Assembly: GCF_900142765.1 (NCBI RefSeq)
Contig: NZ_FRCB01000001.1
Location: 682,001-746,000, forward strand
DNA from: Roseovarius litoreus
GTDB taxonomy: Bacteria > Pseudomonadota > Alphaproteobacteria > Rhodobacterales > Rhodobacteraceae
Direction of reading: 5' to 3'
DNA: 64,000 nucleotides
Below, in pieces: positions 7,200 through 16,067 of this stretch. The notes beneath the pieces were generated by a model that made no database searches, was not told where the DNA came from, and saw only the letters and a program-made list of their open reading frames with translations. The first letter of the stretch is position 1. Each line of letters begins with the position of its first letter. The position numbers and the translations under genes were made by a program.

Positions 7200-8867
7200 T
7201 CACCCCAGTTTCACATTGTCGATGCCGACGATCTTGTCATAGGCCCAGTACAGCACCAGAACCGCCACCAGAAGGATCGACCCGAGCGCCGCCGCAAGAC
7301 CCCAGTTCAGCGAGCTGGAGATATGATAGGCGATCCGGTTCGAGATGAACGTACCGGTGGTGCCGCCGACGATCTCGGGCGTGATGTAATAGCCGATGGC
7401 GAGAATGAACACGAGGATCGATCCCGCCCCGATGCCCGGCACTGATTGCGGGAAGTAGACCCGCCAGAATGCCGTCCAGTTGGTCGCACCAAGGGATTTC
7501 GCGGCCCGAACATAGGTTTGCGGGATGGTGGACATGACCGAATACATCGGCAGGATCATGAAGGGCAGCAGGATATGCGTCATCGCCACGATCGTGCCGA
7601 ACTGGTTGTTGATCATCACCAGTCTGCCGGCCTCGTCGATAAGACCCAGCCAGACCAGCGTATCGTTGATGACACCCTGTTGCTGCAACATCACCTTCCA
7701 CGCCGATGTCCGCACCAGAAGCGATGTCCAGAACGGCAACAGAACAAGGATCATCAGAAGGTTCGCGGTGCGCATCGGCAGGTTTGCCAGCAGATAGGCG
7801 ATCGGATATCCCAGCAGTATGCAGCTTCCCATGATCATCAGCGACATGAACAGAGTACGCTGAAACAGGGTGTTATAGATCTGCTCGTCCTCGGGACGCG
7901 GCGCGAAGCCATCGGGCGTTTTCTGGTAATCCACCGCATTCAGGAAATAGCCGCTGGTGAAATCAGGGCTGTACATCTTGATGGTGGTCCAGTTCTCGGC
8001 ATCAGCCCATTCTTCGTCGATGTCGATGAATCCCGCCTTGAAATCGACAGGAGGCAGGCTTGTCGCGAGATCCTGCGCTTCGGCTAGTTCCGCGGCACCC
8101 GGACCGGAATACGAGGACAGGTCCACACCGGAGCGAAGGTCCTGGATCAAGGCAAGCTTGACAGCCGCCCAAGGCTCTTCCTCGGCGACGACATCGCCGT
8201 TATCCACGGCGGAGAACAACGCGAATGAGGTATAGGCGCTGGCGGTTTGCGGCAGCAGGTCCGAGATGGCCTGACCCGGCACGAAACCGATATCGGCAGG
8301 ATAGACACTCTCGGTGAGGTTCGAGAGGCTTGCTGCCTGCTGCTTGAGCAGAGAGGGATTGCCCTCGGCCCCGTCGCCGCCGGTCATCAGGGTGAACCAG
8401 AAGGTTTCATCCTCCCACGCACCGTTGAGATCCTCGAGGGCCTTGATCTGGTCTTCGCCGATCTCGTCCACGTTGCGGCCGGTGGAGCGGAACATAGAGG
8501 ACACGCCCGGCTGTTCGTAATTCAGACGACTTCCGAGGCGTGTGTGCTTCTTCGCCTCGGCGGCAAGGAAAATATCCGTGTAGAGCGCCTCGAACACATT
8601 GTCGCCGGGCAACTCGGAGGTGTCGGAGTCCCACTCGGCCAGTTCCGCGGTCGTCCTTGGCATCGTGTTGGACACGATCTGGTTTTCGACGGAGCGGAAC
8701 AGCATGTCCGCGATGGGCGCGATGAATGTCACGAGAACAAAGATCAGCAGCGGCGCGATCAGCGCGAGCGCCCTGAGTTTCTGAGCGCGGAGGGCCTTGT
8801 TCAGACTGCGCTTCAGAGGTTTACCGTCCGCGGACAGTACCGGGCCGGTATCGGTTGTAACACTCAT
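7200..8867 (-). CDS. ABC transporter permease, PotB/PotH type, with very large periplasmic insertion
   Basis: The 555-residue product is about twice the usual length. A first membrane segment (about residues 32-56) is followed by some 280 mostly acidic, soluble-looking residues. The canonical permease core then starts near residue 340 (FQRTLFMSLMIMGSCILLGY) and includes the EAA-type loop RAAKSLGATNWTAFWRVYFP. The insertion must lie outside the inner membrane, where the binding protein docks. It precedes the PotC-like permease with the stop and start regions touching. The core identifies a polyamine/opine-type importer; the role of the insertion is unknown. Confidence 0.85.
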   Translation of the reverse strand: MSVTTDTGPVLSADGKPLKRSLNKALRAQKLRALALIAPLLIFVLVTFIAPIADMLFRSVENQIVSNTMPRTTAELAEWDSDTSELPGDNVFEALYTDIFLAAEAKKHTRLGSRLNYEQPGVSSMFRSTGRNVDEIGEDQIKALEDLNGAWEDETFWFTLMTGGDGAEGNPSLLKQQAASLSNLTESVYPADIGFVPGQAISDLLPQTASAYTSFALFSAVDNGDVVAEEEPWAAVKLALIQDLRSGVDLSSYSGPGAAELAEAQDLATSLPPVDFKAGFIDIDEEWADAENWTTIKMYSPDFTSGYFLNAVDYQKTPDGFAPRPEDEQIYNTLFQRTLFMSLMIMGSCILLGYPIAYLLANLPMRTANLLMILVLLPFWTSLLVRTSAWKVMLQQQGVINDTLVWLGLIDEAGRLVMINNQFGTIVAMTHILLPFMILPMYSVMSTIPQTYVRAAKSLGATNWTAFWRVYFPQSVPGIGAGSILVFILAIGYYITPEIVGGTTGTFISNRIAYHISSSLNWGLAAALGSILLVAVLVLYWAYDKIVGIDNVKLG

Positions 8868-8895
8868 CTTGTCCCCGTCGGTCGCTTTTTTGGTG

Positions 8896-8919
8896 GAGGG
8901 GGCCGGGTGCGGCCCCCTC
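8896..8919. other. GC-rich hairpin between binding-protein and permease genes
   Basis: A perfect 10-bp stem GAGGGGGCCG/CGGCCCCCTC has a 4-base loop and lies just 3' of the binding-protein gene. There is no U-run on the minus strand, so it is less likely a full terminator than an mRNA-stabilising or partial-termination element. Confidence 0.7.
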
Positions 8920-8943
8920 GGATCATATGCTCAGGAACAGAGC

Positions 8944-10056
8944 TTACTGGGCCAGCCACGCCTGGAACTTGGCGTCCAGATCGTCGCGGTTGTCGGCCCA
9001 CCACTCGTAGTCATAGATGTGGATGTTGCCAGCGTTGGCCGGGTCGGTCGGCATATGCGGCGCCATGTCGATACCGAGCGTGGCATGCTGACCAACCAGC
9101 GGAGCCGAAGAGGCACGGGCCGGGCCATACGAGATGTACTTGGCCTGATCCGCCAGACGCTGCGTGTCGGTGGCGAAACGCAGGAAGTCGAGCACACGTG
9201 CCAGACGATCTTCCGAGAGACCGGTCGGAACGATCCAGCCGTCAAGGTCGAACGACTGCATGTCCCAGAGCATCCCGATCGGCTGGTCCTGCTCGGCGAT
9301 GGCCGAGAACAGACGACCATTGAAGGTCGAGCCCATGAAGACCTCGCCATCGGCCAGAAGCTGCGGGGTTTCCGCGCCGGCCGACCACCAGACAACCTGA
9401 TCCTTGATCGTGCCAAGCTTGGCAAGGGCGCGGTCCACGCCTTCGTCGGTGCTCAGAACGTCATAGATATCGTCCTTTTCGACGCCATCGCAGTAAAGAG
9501 CCCATTCCATGTTGTCGATCGGACGCTTCTGCAGCGAACGCTTGCCGGGATAGGTTTCCAGGTCGAACACGTCGCAAACGCTGCTCGGGGGCTCGGTCCC
9601 GGCGGGAACCATGTCGGTCCGGTAGCCGAATGTCGTCGAGTAGACGATCTGCGGAATGAAGCAATCGCTGACGATCAGATCGCCGAAGTCTTCGGATGCC
9701 GGAGTGCCATCGGGCGCCGGAGCAAGAAGCTCGTCATGGTCGATTTCCATGGCGAGACCTTCGTCGCAGAGGCGCATCGCGTCAGAGGCAACGACGTCCA
9801 CCAGATCCCAGGTGATGTTGCCGGCTTCGTTCATGGCGCGCAGTTTGGCCACGGCTTCGGCCGAGCTTTCGTCCCAGGTGGCTGTGACGCCGCCGTTCAT
9901 GGCGAGATAGGGCTCGACATAGGCTTTGTGCTGACTTTCCTGATAGGCACCGCCCCAGGACACAAGCGTCATCGAATCGGCCATGTCCTGCGCGTGAGCC
10001 GAAGCTCCTGCGACGGTAAGCGCCGTCGTGGCCAGAAGTGTCTTAGTCAGTTTCAT
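8944..10056 (-). CDS. Periplasmic substrate-binding protein of polyamine-type ABC importer
   Basis: The 370-residue precursor has a clear signal peptide (MKLTKTLLATTALTVAGASA, cleavage near AHA-QD). The mature part is a PotD/PotF-like type II binding protein opening with MTLVSWGGAYQESQHKA. The ATG at 10056 is chosen because GGGAG lies six bases upstream; the frame extends 14 codons further without meaning. It sits between the ATPase and permease genes. Substrate could be a polyamine or, given the adjacent ectoine genes, an ectoine-related compound; the sequence alone does not decide. Confidence 0.88.
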   Translation of the reverse strand: MKLTKTLLATTALTVAGASAHAQDMADSMTLVSWGGAYQESQHKAYVEPYLAMNGGVTATWDESSAEAVAKLRAMNEAGNITWDLVDVVASDAMRLCDEGLAMEIDHDELLAPAPDGTPASEDFGDLIVSDCFIPQIVYSTTFGYRTDMVPAGTEPPSSVCDVFDLETYPGKRSLQKRPIDNMEWALYCDGVEKDDIYDVLSTDEGVDRALAKLGTIKDQVVWWSAGAETPQLLADGEVFMGSTFNGRLFSAIAEQDQPIGMLWDMQSFDLDGWIVPTGLSEDRLARVLDFLRFATDTQRLADQAKYISYGPARASSAPLVGQHATLGIDMAPHMPTDPANAGNIHIYDYEWWADNRDDLDAKFQAWLAQ

Positions 10057-10169
10057 TTCATACTCCCAGTTTACATCCCGTGTTTGATTCTTCGGCACCG
10101 GGTCACGGGAAAGACCGTCGGAACCTCAAGATCATCACATCTCTTAGCAGAGATGCGATTATCTAAGAC

Positions 10170-11321
10170 CTATACCGCGTCGAGTGCGCGGCAATCCCGC
10201 GGCAGCCAGCCGATCTCGATCTGTTCGCCCGGTTGCAGGCGGCGCTGATCGGCGGAGTTGCGGGTCTTGATGATGAAATTGTCCTTGCCGGCCACCTTGA
10301 GGCGGGTGCGGAACACGTCGCCCATATAGATGAATTCCATCACCTCGGCTTTGAGGGTGTGCGCCTTGTCGCCCAGCTTGGCGGTGTCCACCTCGACCCT
10401 TTCGGGGCGGATGGAAATCGTGGTGCGGTCGCCCACCTTGGACACGTTCACGGGCTTGGCATCGATCAGTTCACCATCGTCCAGCTGGACAAGACAGACG
10501 TCCTCGCCGATCTCCTTGATGGTGCCTTCGAGCGTGTTGTTCTCACCAATGAATTGCGCCACGAAGCTGTTTTCGGGGCTTTCATACAGTTCATCCGGCG
10601 GCGCAAGCTGCTGAATGCGGCCATCGTCGAACACCGCGACGCGGTCGGACATGGTGAGGGCTTCGGTCTGGTCATGGGTCACGTAGACCACGGTGATTCC
10701 CAGCTGATGCGCCAGATTGGTGATCTCGAACTGCATATGCTCGCGCAGCTGCTTGTCCAGCGCGCCAAGAGGTTCATCCATCAGGACCAGCTCGGGCTCG
10801 AACACCAGAGCGCGCGCCAGCGCGATACGCTGCTGCTGACCACCCGAAAGCTGCGCCGGACGGCGACCGCCGAAAGACCCCATCTGGACCATGTCCAGCG
10901 CCCGCTTGACCTTGGCCTCGCGGTCAGACTTGCCGATCTTGCGCACTTCCAGAGGGAAGGACAGGTTCTCGGCAACAGTCATATGCGGGAACAGGGCGTA
11001 ATTCTGGAACACCATGCCGATCCCGCGCTTGTGCGGCGGAATGTTGTTGATCGGCCGGCCATCCAGCTTGATCTCGCCATGGGTGGCTGTCTCGAACCCG
11101 GCCAGCATCATGAGGCAAGTTGTCTTGCCAGAGCCGGACGGTCCAAGCATCGTGAGAAACTCACCCTTGGGCATGGACAGGTTGAGATCTTTGACTACGA
11201 GGTTTTCGCCGTCATAACTCTTTTGTACGCGTTCGAATTCGACGAACGCATCACTGTTCGCAGTGTCGGCCAATGGTGGCTCCCTGTCGTTGTTAGTCGT
11301 GGTTTCCCCACGTTCGGTCAC
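10170..11321 (-). CDS. ABC transporter ATP-binding protein, PotA/PotG type
   Basis: The 383-residue cytoplasmic ATPase has Walker A GPSGSGKTT, signature LSGGQQQR, Walker B LVLMDEP and the H-loop VYVTHDQTEA. A C-terminal TOBE-type regulatory domain (about residues 300-380) ends the protein. An N-terminal leader of some 25 polar residues precedes the ABC domain. Translation probably starts at the GTG at 11321. It is the promoter-proximal gene of the four-gene importer operon. The 180-base gap upstream contains an inverted repeat and several related short motifs. Confidence 0.9.
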   Translation of the reverse strand: MTERGETTTNNDREPPLADTANSDAFVEFERVQKSYDGENLVVKDLNLSMPKGEFLTMLGPSGSGKTTCLMMLAGFETATHGEIKLDGRPINNIPPHKRGIGMVFQNYALFPHMTVAENLSFPLEVRKIGKSDREAKVKRALDMVQMGSFGGRRPAQLSGGQQQRIALARALVFEPELVLMDEPLGALDKQLREHMQFEITNLAHQLGITVVYVTHDQTEALTMSDRVAVFDDGRIQQLAPPDELYESPENSFVAQFIGENNTLEGTIKEIGEDVCLVQLDDGELIDAKPVNVSKVGDRTTISIRPERVEVDTAKLGDKAHTLKAEVMEFIYMGDVFRTRLKVAGKDNFIIKTRNSADQRRLQPGEQIEIGWLPRDCRALDAV

Positions 11322-11454
11322 AAACTAAACCGACAATGAATGTGGGTTGCAAGCCTATTTCGTGAAGTTTGGGCCAATTTGACCCGCGCCGGGAAAATTG
11401 CGCAGTCAAAATTGGCATTTCAGGAAAATCGACCAGCCCCTAAGCAGGGAGATT

Positions 11455-11486
11455 CGGACCATGGCCGGTCAATTTGCCATGGTCCG
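11455..11486. promoter_or_regulatory. Inverted repeat between doeD-like gene and ABC ATPase gene
   Basis: A perfect 11-bp arm pair CGGACCATGGC/GCCATGGTCCG has a 10-base loop and lies 18 bases past the aminotransferase stop. No T-run follows on the minus strand, so it is either an RNA processing hairpin or an operator for the downstream ABC operon. Confidence 0.6.
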
Positions 11487-11503
11487 GATCAAGTGACCAA
11501 GCG

Positions 11504-12874
11504 TCAGCCGAGGATTTTGCCCACGGCGGCGGCTGTTTTGGAGACAACCTCGTCGGCTTCGGCCCGCGTGAGGCAGAAGGGCGGCGCAAAGCCCAGAATG
11601 TCGCCCTGAGGCATGGCGCGCGCGATCACGCCATCGGCGGCCAGCGCGCCCGAGATCTGCGGGCCGATCTTGTCGGCGGGGTCAAAGAAGGTGCGGCTGT
11701 CGCGATCCTTCACGAATTCCACGGCGCAGAGCATGCCTTCGCCCCGGACCTCGCCGACATGGGGATGCTCACCCAATGCCTCGGCCATGGTCTTGTTCAG
11801 ATAGCCGCCGACGTCGCGGTTGTTGGCGATCAGGTCCAACTCGTCGAGCAGCTTGAGATTGGCGACACCGGCGGCCGCGCCGATCGGGTGGGCCGAATAG
11901 GTCCAGCCGTGGCCGATCGGACCGTTTTCGTCGGTGCCCTGTTCGAGCACTTTCCACATCTTTTCCCCGACGATCGAGCCCGACAGCGGTGCATAGGCCG
12001 AGGTCAGACCCTTGGCGATGGTGATCAGATCGGGCTTGAGGCTATAGTGATCCGAGCCGAACATGGTGCCCAGACGGCCAAAGCCGGTGACGACCTCGTC
12101 GACGACCAGCAGGATGTCATGCTTCTTGAGCACCTTCTGGATCGCATCCCAATAGCCGGCGGGCGGCGGCACGATCCCACCGGTGCCCAGAACAGGCTCA
12201 CCGATGAAGGCGGCGATGGTATCCGCCCCTTCGCGCTCGATCAGCGCCTCGAGCGAGTCGACGCAGTGCTGGACGAATTGCTCTTCGGTCTGTTCGAGGT
12301 TTTCGCGGCGATAATAATAAGGCGCCTCGGTATGGAGCACCTGCGCAAGCGGCAGATCGAATTTCTTGTGAAACAGCTCCAGCCCGGTGAGCGAGCCGGT
12401 CACCAGACCAGAGCCGTGATAGCCGCGCCAGCGAGAGATGATCTTTTTCTTCTCAGGACGTCCCAGGATGTTGTTGTAGTACCAGATCAGCTTGACGTTG
12501 GTTTCGTTGGCATCCGATCCCGACATCCCGAAATAGACCTTGGACATGCCCTTGGGCGCGCGGTCCATGATCATCTTGGACAGGGTGATGCTGGCCTCGG
12601 TGCCGTGGCCGACATAGGCATGATAATAGGCCAGTTCGCGCGCCTGCGCGGCGATGGCCTCGGCGATGTCCTGACGGCCATAGCCGACGTTCACGCAATA
12701 GAGACCGGCAAAGGCATCGAGCAGGCGATTGCCGTCGCGATCCTCGATATGGCAGTTTGTGCCGCCGGTGATCACGCGATTGGGCGCCTCGCCCCGGGCA
12801 AATTGGGCAAGATGGGTCGAGGGATGAAAGAAGTTCTCGCGGTCCCATTGATCGAGTTGGTCATTCTTCAGCAT
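11504..12874 (-). CDS. doeD: Class III aminotransferase, DoeD-like (diaminobutyrate transaminase) candidate
   Basis: The 456-residue fold-type I omega-transaminase has the PLP-site motif VVDEVVTGFGR with the catalytic Lys in DLITIAKGLTSAY. The family includes putrescine/pyruvate transaminases (SpuC) and the DoeD enzyme, which removes the 4-amino group of 2,4-diaminobutyrate. Its place directly after the semialdehyde dehydrogenase in a run containing EutB, EutC and an Lrp regulator matches the asnC-ssd-atf block of Ruegeria ectoine clusters. That is why DoeD is preferred over SpuC, although motifs alone cannot separate them. Confidence 0.72.
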   Translation of the reverse strand: MLKNDQLDQWDRENFFHPSTHLAQFARGEAPNRVITGGTNCHIEDRDGNRLLDAFAGLYCVNVGYGRQDIAEAIAAQARELAYYHAYVGHGTEASITLSKMIMDRAPKGMSKVYFGMSGSDANETNVKLIWYYNNILGRPEKKKIISRWRGYHGSGLVTGSLTGLELFHKKFDLPLAQVLHTEAPYYYRRENLEQTEEQFVQHCVDSLEALIEREGADTIAAFIGEPVLGTGGIVPPPAGYWDAIQKVLKKHDILLVVDEVVTGFGRLGTMFGSDHYSLKPDLITIAKGLTSAYAPLSGSIVGEKMWKVLEQGTDENGPIGHGWTYSAHPIGAAAGVANLKLLDELDLIANNRDVGGYLNKTMAEALGEHPHVGEVRGEGMLCAVEFVKDRDSRTFFDPADKIGPQISGALAADGVIARAMPQGDILGFAPPFCLTRAEADEVVSKTAAAVGKILG

Positions 12875-12949
12875 GGTTCAGTCCTTCCATATGCTTGTCG
12901 CCGAGGGTTTCGAAAACTCAGGGCGACATCAGATCGAGATGCCGGTGGG

Positions 12950-14425
12950 TCAGGCCCAGTCGCGGCAGACGTATTTCACTTCCATGAATTCCTCCATGCC
13001 CTTGCGGGCGCCTTCGCGGCCAAGGCCGGATTGCTTGACCCCGCCGAACGGGATCGGCGCGCCGGTCACCTTGGTGCGGTTGACCGCGACCATGCCGAAC
13101 TGCAGCGCGCGCGTCACCCGGTAGATGCGGCGCGGATCATGGCTGTGCAGATAGGCGACAAGGCCGAATTCGGTCGCGTTGGCGCGGGCGATCACCTCGT
13201 CCTCGGTGTCGAAGGGCGTGATCGCGGCAACGGGTCCAAAGGTTTCCTCGCGCATGATCGCGGCCTCGTCGGGCACGTCGGTCAGCACCGTGGGCTGATA
13301 GAACAGCGGCCCCTGATCGTCGCGCTTGCCGCCACAGGCCAGTTTCGCCCCTTTCGACAGCGCATCGGCTACATGCTCTTCCTGTTTCTGGACCGCCTTT
13401 TCGTTCATCAGCGGGCCGATATCGGGGTCGTCCATGCCAGACCCAAGGCTGAGTGCCTGTGTCGCTTCGGTGAAGCGGCGGCAGAATTCGTCGTAGACGG
13501 GGCGTTCCACGTAGATGCGGTTCGCGGCCAGACAATCCTGACCAGAGGTGGCGAATTTGGCCTTGATGCTTTCGTCGATGGCGGTGTCCAGATCGGCATT
13601 GCGAAACACGATCACCGGTGCATGGCCACCCAGCTCCATCACGAGGCGCTTGACCGTATCGGCGGATTGGCGGCACAGCAGACGCCCGATTTCGGTGGAC
13701 CCTGTGAAGGACAGAGCGCGCACACGGGAATCGGCTGTCCAGGGCTCGACGATGGTCGATGCCTTTCCGGTCAGCACGTTGAACACGCCCGCCGGGATGC
13801 CTGCACGTTCGGCCAGTTCGGCGAGGGCCAGGGCGGAATAAGGCGTCTCGCCCGAGGGATGGGCCACCACGGTGCAGCCTGCGGCCATCGCGGCGGCGGC
13901 CTTGCGGGTCAGCATGGCGGCGGGAAAGTTCCACGGCGTGATCAGTGCAGCGACACCCACGGGTTCAAGCCATAGCTCGACCTCGGCGTCGGGCAGGTGG
14001 CTGGTGACGCCCTCGATATTGGGGCGCTTGGCCTCTTCGGCGTAGTATTCGACGAAGCTTGCGGCATAGTCGATCTCGCCACGCGCCTCGGACAGGGGTT
14101 TGCCCTGTTCCAGCACCATGATGCGGGCCAGATCCTCGCGGTTTTCGATCATCAGGTCGAACCAGCGCCGCAACAGCGCCGAGCGATCCTGCGGCAAGGT
14201 CATCGACCAATCGGAAAAGGCGGCTTGCGCCGCATCCACGGCTGCGCGGGCCTGATCGGCGGAGAGGCTGGCCACCTCGCCCAGTCGCAGCCCGTCGGCG
14301 GGATTGGTCACGGCGATGGTCTGGCTGTCATCGCCAGCAGTCCATTTGCCGTTCACGTAGGAAAAATTGCGCACAAGGCGCGTGTCGGTGATCCCGTTCC
14401 GGGTCCAGGTCGCTGAATCGGACAT
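12950..14425 (-). CDS. doeC: NAD(P)-dependent semialdehyde dehydrogenase, DoeC/GabD-like
   Basis: The 491-residue aldehyde dehydrogenase has the catalytic Cys in SGQDCLAANR, the general-base Glu in VMELGGHAP and the cofactor motif FTGSTEIGR. Its relatives oxidise succinate semialdehyde or, in ectoine degraders, aspartate semialdehyde to aspartate (DoeC). The start at 14425 has GGAGGG six bases upstream. It lies between the Lrp-type regulator and the DoeD-like transaminase; the transaminase product would be its substrate. Assignment to ectoine rather than GABA breakdown rests on context. Confidence 0.75.
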   Translation of the reverse strand: MSDSATWTRNGITDTRLVRNFSYVNGKWTAGDDSQTIAVTNPADGLRLGEVASLSADQARAAVDAAQAAFSDWSMTLPQDRSALLRRWFDLMIENREDLARIMVLEQGKPLSEARGEIDYAASFVEYYAEEAKRPNIEGVTSHLPDAEVELWLEPVGVAALITPWNFPAAMLTRKAAAAMAAGCTVVAHPSGETPYSALALAELAERAGIPAGVFNVLTGKASTIVEPWTADSRVRALSFTGSTEIGRLLCRQSADTVKRLVMELGGHAPVIVFRNADLDTAIDESIKAKFATSGQDCLAANRIYVERPVYDEFCRRFTEATQALSLGSGMDDPDIGPLMNEKAVQKQEEHVADALSKGAKLACGGKRDDQGPLFYQPTVLTDVPDEAAIMREETFGPVAAITPFDTEDEVIARANATEFGLVAYLHSHDPRRIYRVTRALQFGMVAVNRTKVTGAPIPFGGVKQSGLGREGARKGMEEFMEVKYVCRDWA

Positions 14426-14574
14426 GAAGGCCCTCCTTTCGCCGGAAGAATGCACCGAAGGGATCAGAAAGCGGGGCTGAACTTGGCGCCCGGGCCAGAG
14501 GTTTCATCGGCCAGTTCGGATATCCGCAGACGATCCTTCTGCAAGAGCGCCCAGAGCAGGGAACGGCCCATGAT

Positions 14575-14595
14575 CCGGCAGGGACATTCTGCCGG
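14575..14595 (-). other. Hairpin directly 3' of the Lrp-type regulator gene
   Basis: CCGGCAG/CTGCCGG with a 7-base loop abuts the regulator stop codon. No U-run follows; it may reduce read-through or stabilise the upstream mRNA within the operon. Confidence 0.5.
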
Positions 14596-15078
14596 TCAGG
14601 AACTGTTGTCCATGAAGATCTGGAAGGGGGGTGCACCCGGCGCCTTGACCGGTTTGGTCACGATATAGGTGAAATACCGCGCCAGCCCGATCCGCTGATC
14701 GAGCATGTCGTCGATCAGCCGCTGATAGGCGTCGATATCGGTGGTCACGATCTGCAGAAGATAATCGAACCCCCCGCCAAGCGCCCAACAGGCGGTGATT
14801 TCGGGATAGCGCTGCACGCTGTCCTCGAAAGCGCGAAAGCTGGCGGGCGTGTGATCGGCCAGCTCGGCCGCCACGAAAACCGTCACGTTCGGCCCCAGCT
14901 TCTTGAGGTTGATCCGGGCGTTGTAGCCTTCGATGATGCCGGCCTGTTCCAGCTTCTTCAGACGCTCCCAGCAGGGGCTGGCGGAAAGACCCACACGCTC
15001 GGCCAGATCGGCCTTGGTGATGCGGCCCTCAGCGGACAAGACGCGCAGAATGTCCAGATCGCGCGCGTCGAGCTTCAT
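14596..15078 (-). CDS. doeX: Lrp/AsnC-family regulator, DoeX-like
   Basis: The 160-residue product has an N-terminal helix-turn-helix (LDARDLDILRVLSAEGRITK, AERVGLSASPCWERLK) and a C-terminal RAM effector domain. It overlaps eutC by 4 bp (ATGA). Ectoine degradation clusters regularly include an AsnC/Lrp gene at this position (asnC in Ruegeria, doeX in Halomonas), and diaminobutyrate derivatives are thought to be effectors in such systems. The dyad at 17146-17170 between eutB and doeA is a candidate target. Its own operon lacks the second ectoine regulator, EnuR, in this window. Confidence 0.8.
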   Translation of the reverse strand: MKLDARDLDILRVLSAEGRITKADLAERVGLSASPCWERLKKLEQAGIIEGYNARINLKKLGPNVTVFVAAELADHTPASFRAFEDSVQRYPEITACWALGGGFDYLLQIVTTDIDAYQRLIDDMLDQRIGLARYFTYIVTKPVKAPGAPPFQIFMDNSS

Positions 15079-16067
15079 GCCGAGATCACCGTGCCTGAGG
15101 GGCTGTCCTGCAGCATCTGGAAGACGTGGCTGGCGATGGCCGTGTCCTGCGCCCCGGTGCCGGTCAGATCGGCGATCGTGATGTCATCATCGCTGCGCCG
15201 TCCGGGCGCGTCGCCGGTGATGACCTGACCCAGTTCGGCGGGGATGCCCCCCTGCCAGAGACCCGCCTCATGTGCGCTGCGCAGCTCGCCCATGATCTCG
15301 GTCTGGCTGACACGGTCGGCCACATAAAGATCGGCGGCGGCGAGCGCCTTGGGGTCGATCTCGTTCTTGCCGTGCTGGTCCGATCCCATTGCGGTGATAT
15401 GCAGACCCGGGTGCAGCCATTCGGCACGCAGCACGGGGGTGCGCGCCGGTGTCGTGGTGACGACAAGCTGGCTTTGGGCGACCAGATGAGCCGGGTCCGA
15501 GACGGGCAGCACCTCGATCCCCATGAGCGCGGCGAGGTCCTCGGCGCAGGTCTGCGCCTTGGCACCGTCGCGGCCCCAGACCAGAAGCCGTTCGAAAGGC
15601 CGGACAAGATGCGCCGCCTGCATCTGCAAGCGGGCCTGAACGCCGGTGCCGATCACACCGGCCGTCTGCACCCTGGACGGGGCAAGATGGCGCGCGGCAA
15701 CGGCACCAGCGGCAGCGGTGCGGATATCGGTCAGGTAGCCATTGTCGAGAAACAGAGCCTGCACCAGCCCGGTGGTGGCGGAAAACAGGATCATCAACCC
15801 GTTGAGCGAGGGCAGGCCCAGCTTGGGATTGTCGAAAAATCCGGGGCTGACCTTGATCGCGAACCCGTCGAAGCCGGGGATATAGGCGGTTTTGACATCC
15901 ACCTCGCCATTGGCGGCGGGCAGGTCCATCGACAGGACGGGGGGCATCACCACCTCGCCCCCGGCCAGCGCGGCAAAGGCGCGTTCGACCACATCGACCG
16001 TGGACAAATCGAGGCCCACTGCCGCGCGAAGTTCGGCCTCGGTGAGAATGCGGATGTCATGCGGCAT
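15075..16067 (-). CDS. eutC: EutC-like ornithine cyclodeaminase/mu-crystallin family protein
   Basis: The 330-residue NAD-binding protein has the core GVIGTGVQARLQMQAA and the substrate region LDNGYLTDIRTAAAGAVAA. Ornithine cyclodeaminase relatives also include ketimine reductases and alanine dehydrogenases. Immediately downstream of a threonine-dehydratase-like gene (11-bp overlap) and upstream of an Lrp gene, the arrangement is that of eutB-eutC in ectoine clusters, where the pair is proposed to help remove the hydroxyl group from hydroxyectoine breakdown products. The actual reaction of EutC is not firmly established in the family. Confidence 0.78.
   Translation of the reverse strand: MPHDIRILTEAELRAAVGLDLSTVDVVERAFAALAGGEVVMPPVLSMDLPAANGEVDVKTAYIPGFDGFAIKVSPGFFDNPKLGLPSLNGLMILFSATTGLVQALFLDNGYLTDIRTAAAGAVAARHLAPSRVQTAGVIGTGVQARLQMQAAHLVRPFERLLVWGRDGAKAQTCAEDLAALMGIEVLPVSDPAHLVAQSQLVVTTTPARTPVLRAEWLHPGLHITAMGSDQHGKNEIDPKALAAADLYVADRVSQTEIMGELRSAHEAGLWQGGIPAELGQVITGDAPGRRSDDDITIADLTGTGAQDTAIASHVFQMLQDSPSGTVISA

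Noticed and set aside
11474..13975. 833-codon plus-strand frame opposite the DoeD- and DoeC-like genes
   Set aside because: Composition (many His, Asp, Gly, Arg) is that of an antisense shadow, and both minus-strand genes have intact catalytic motifs.
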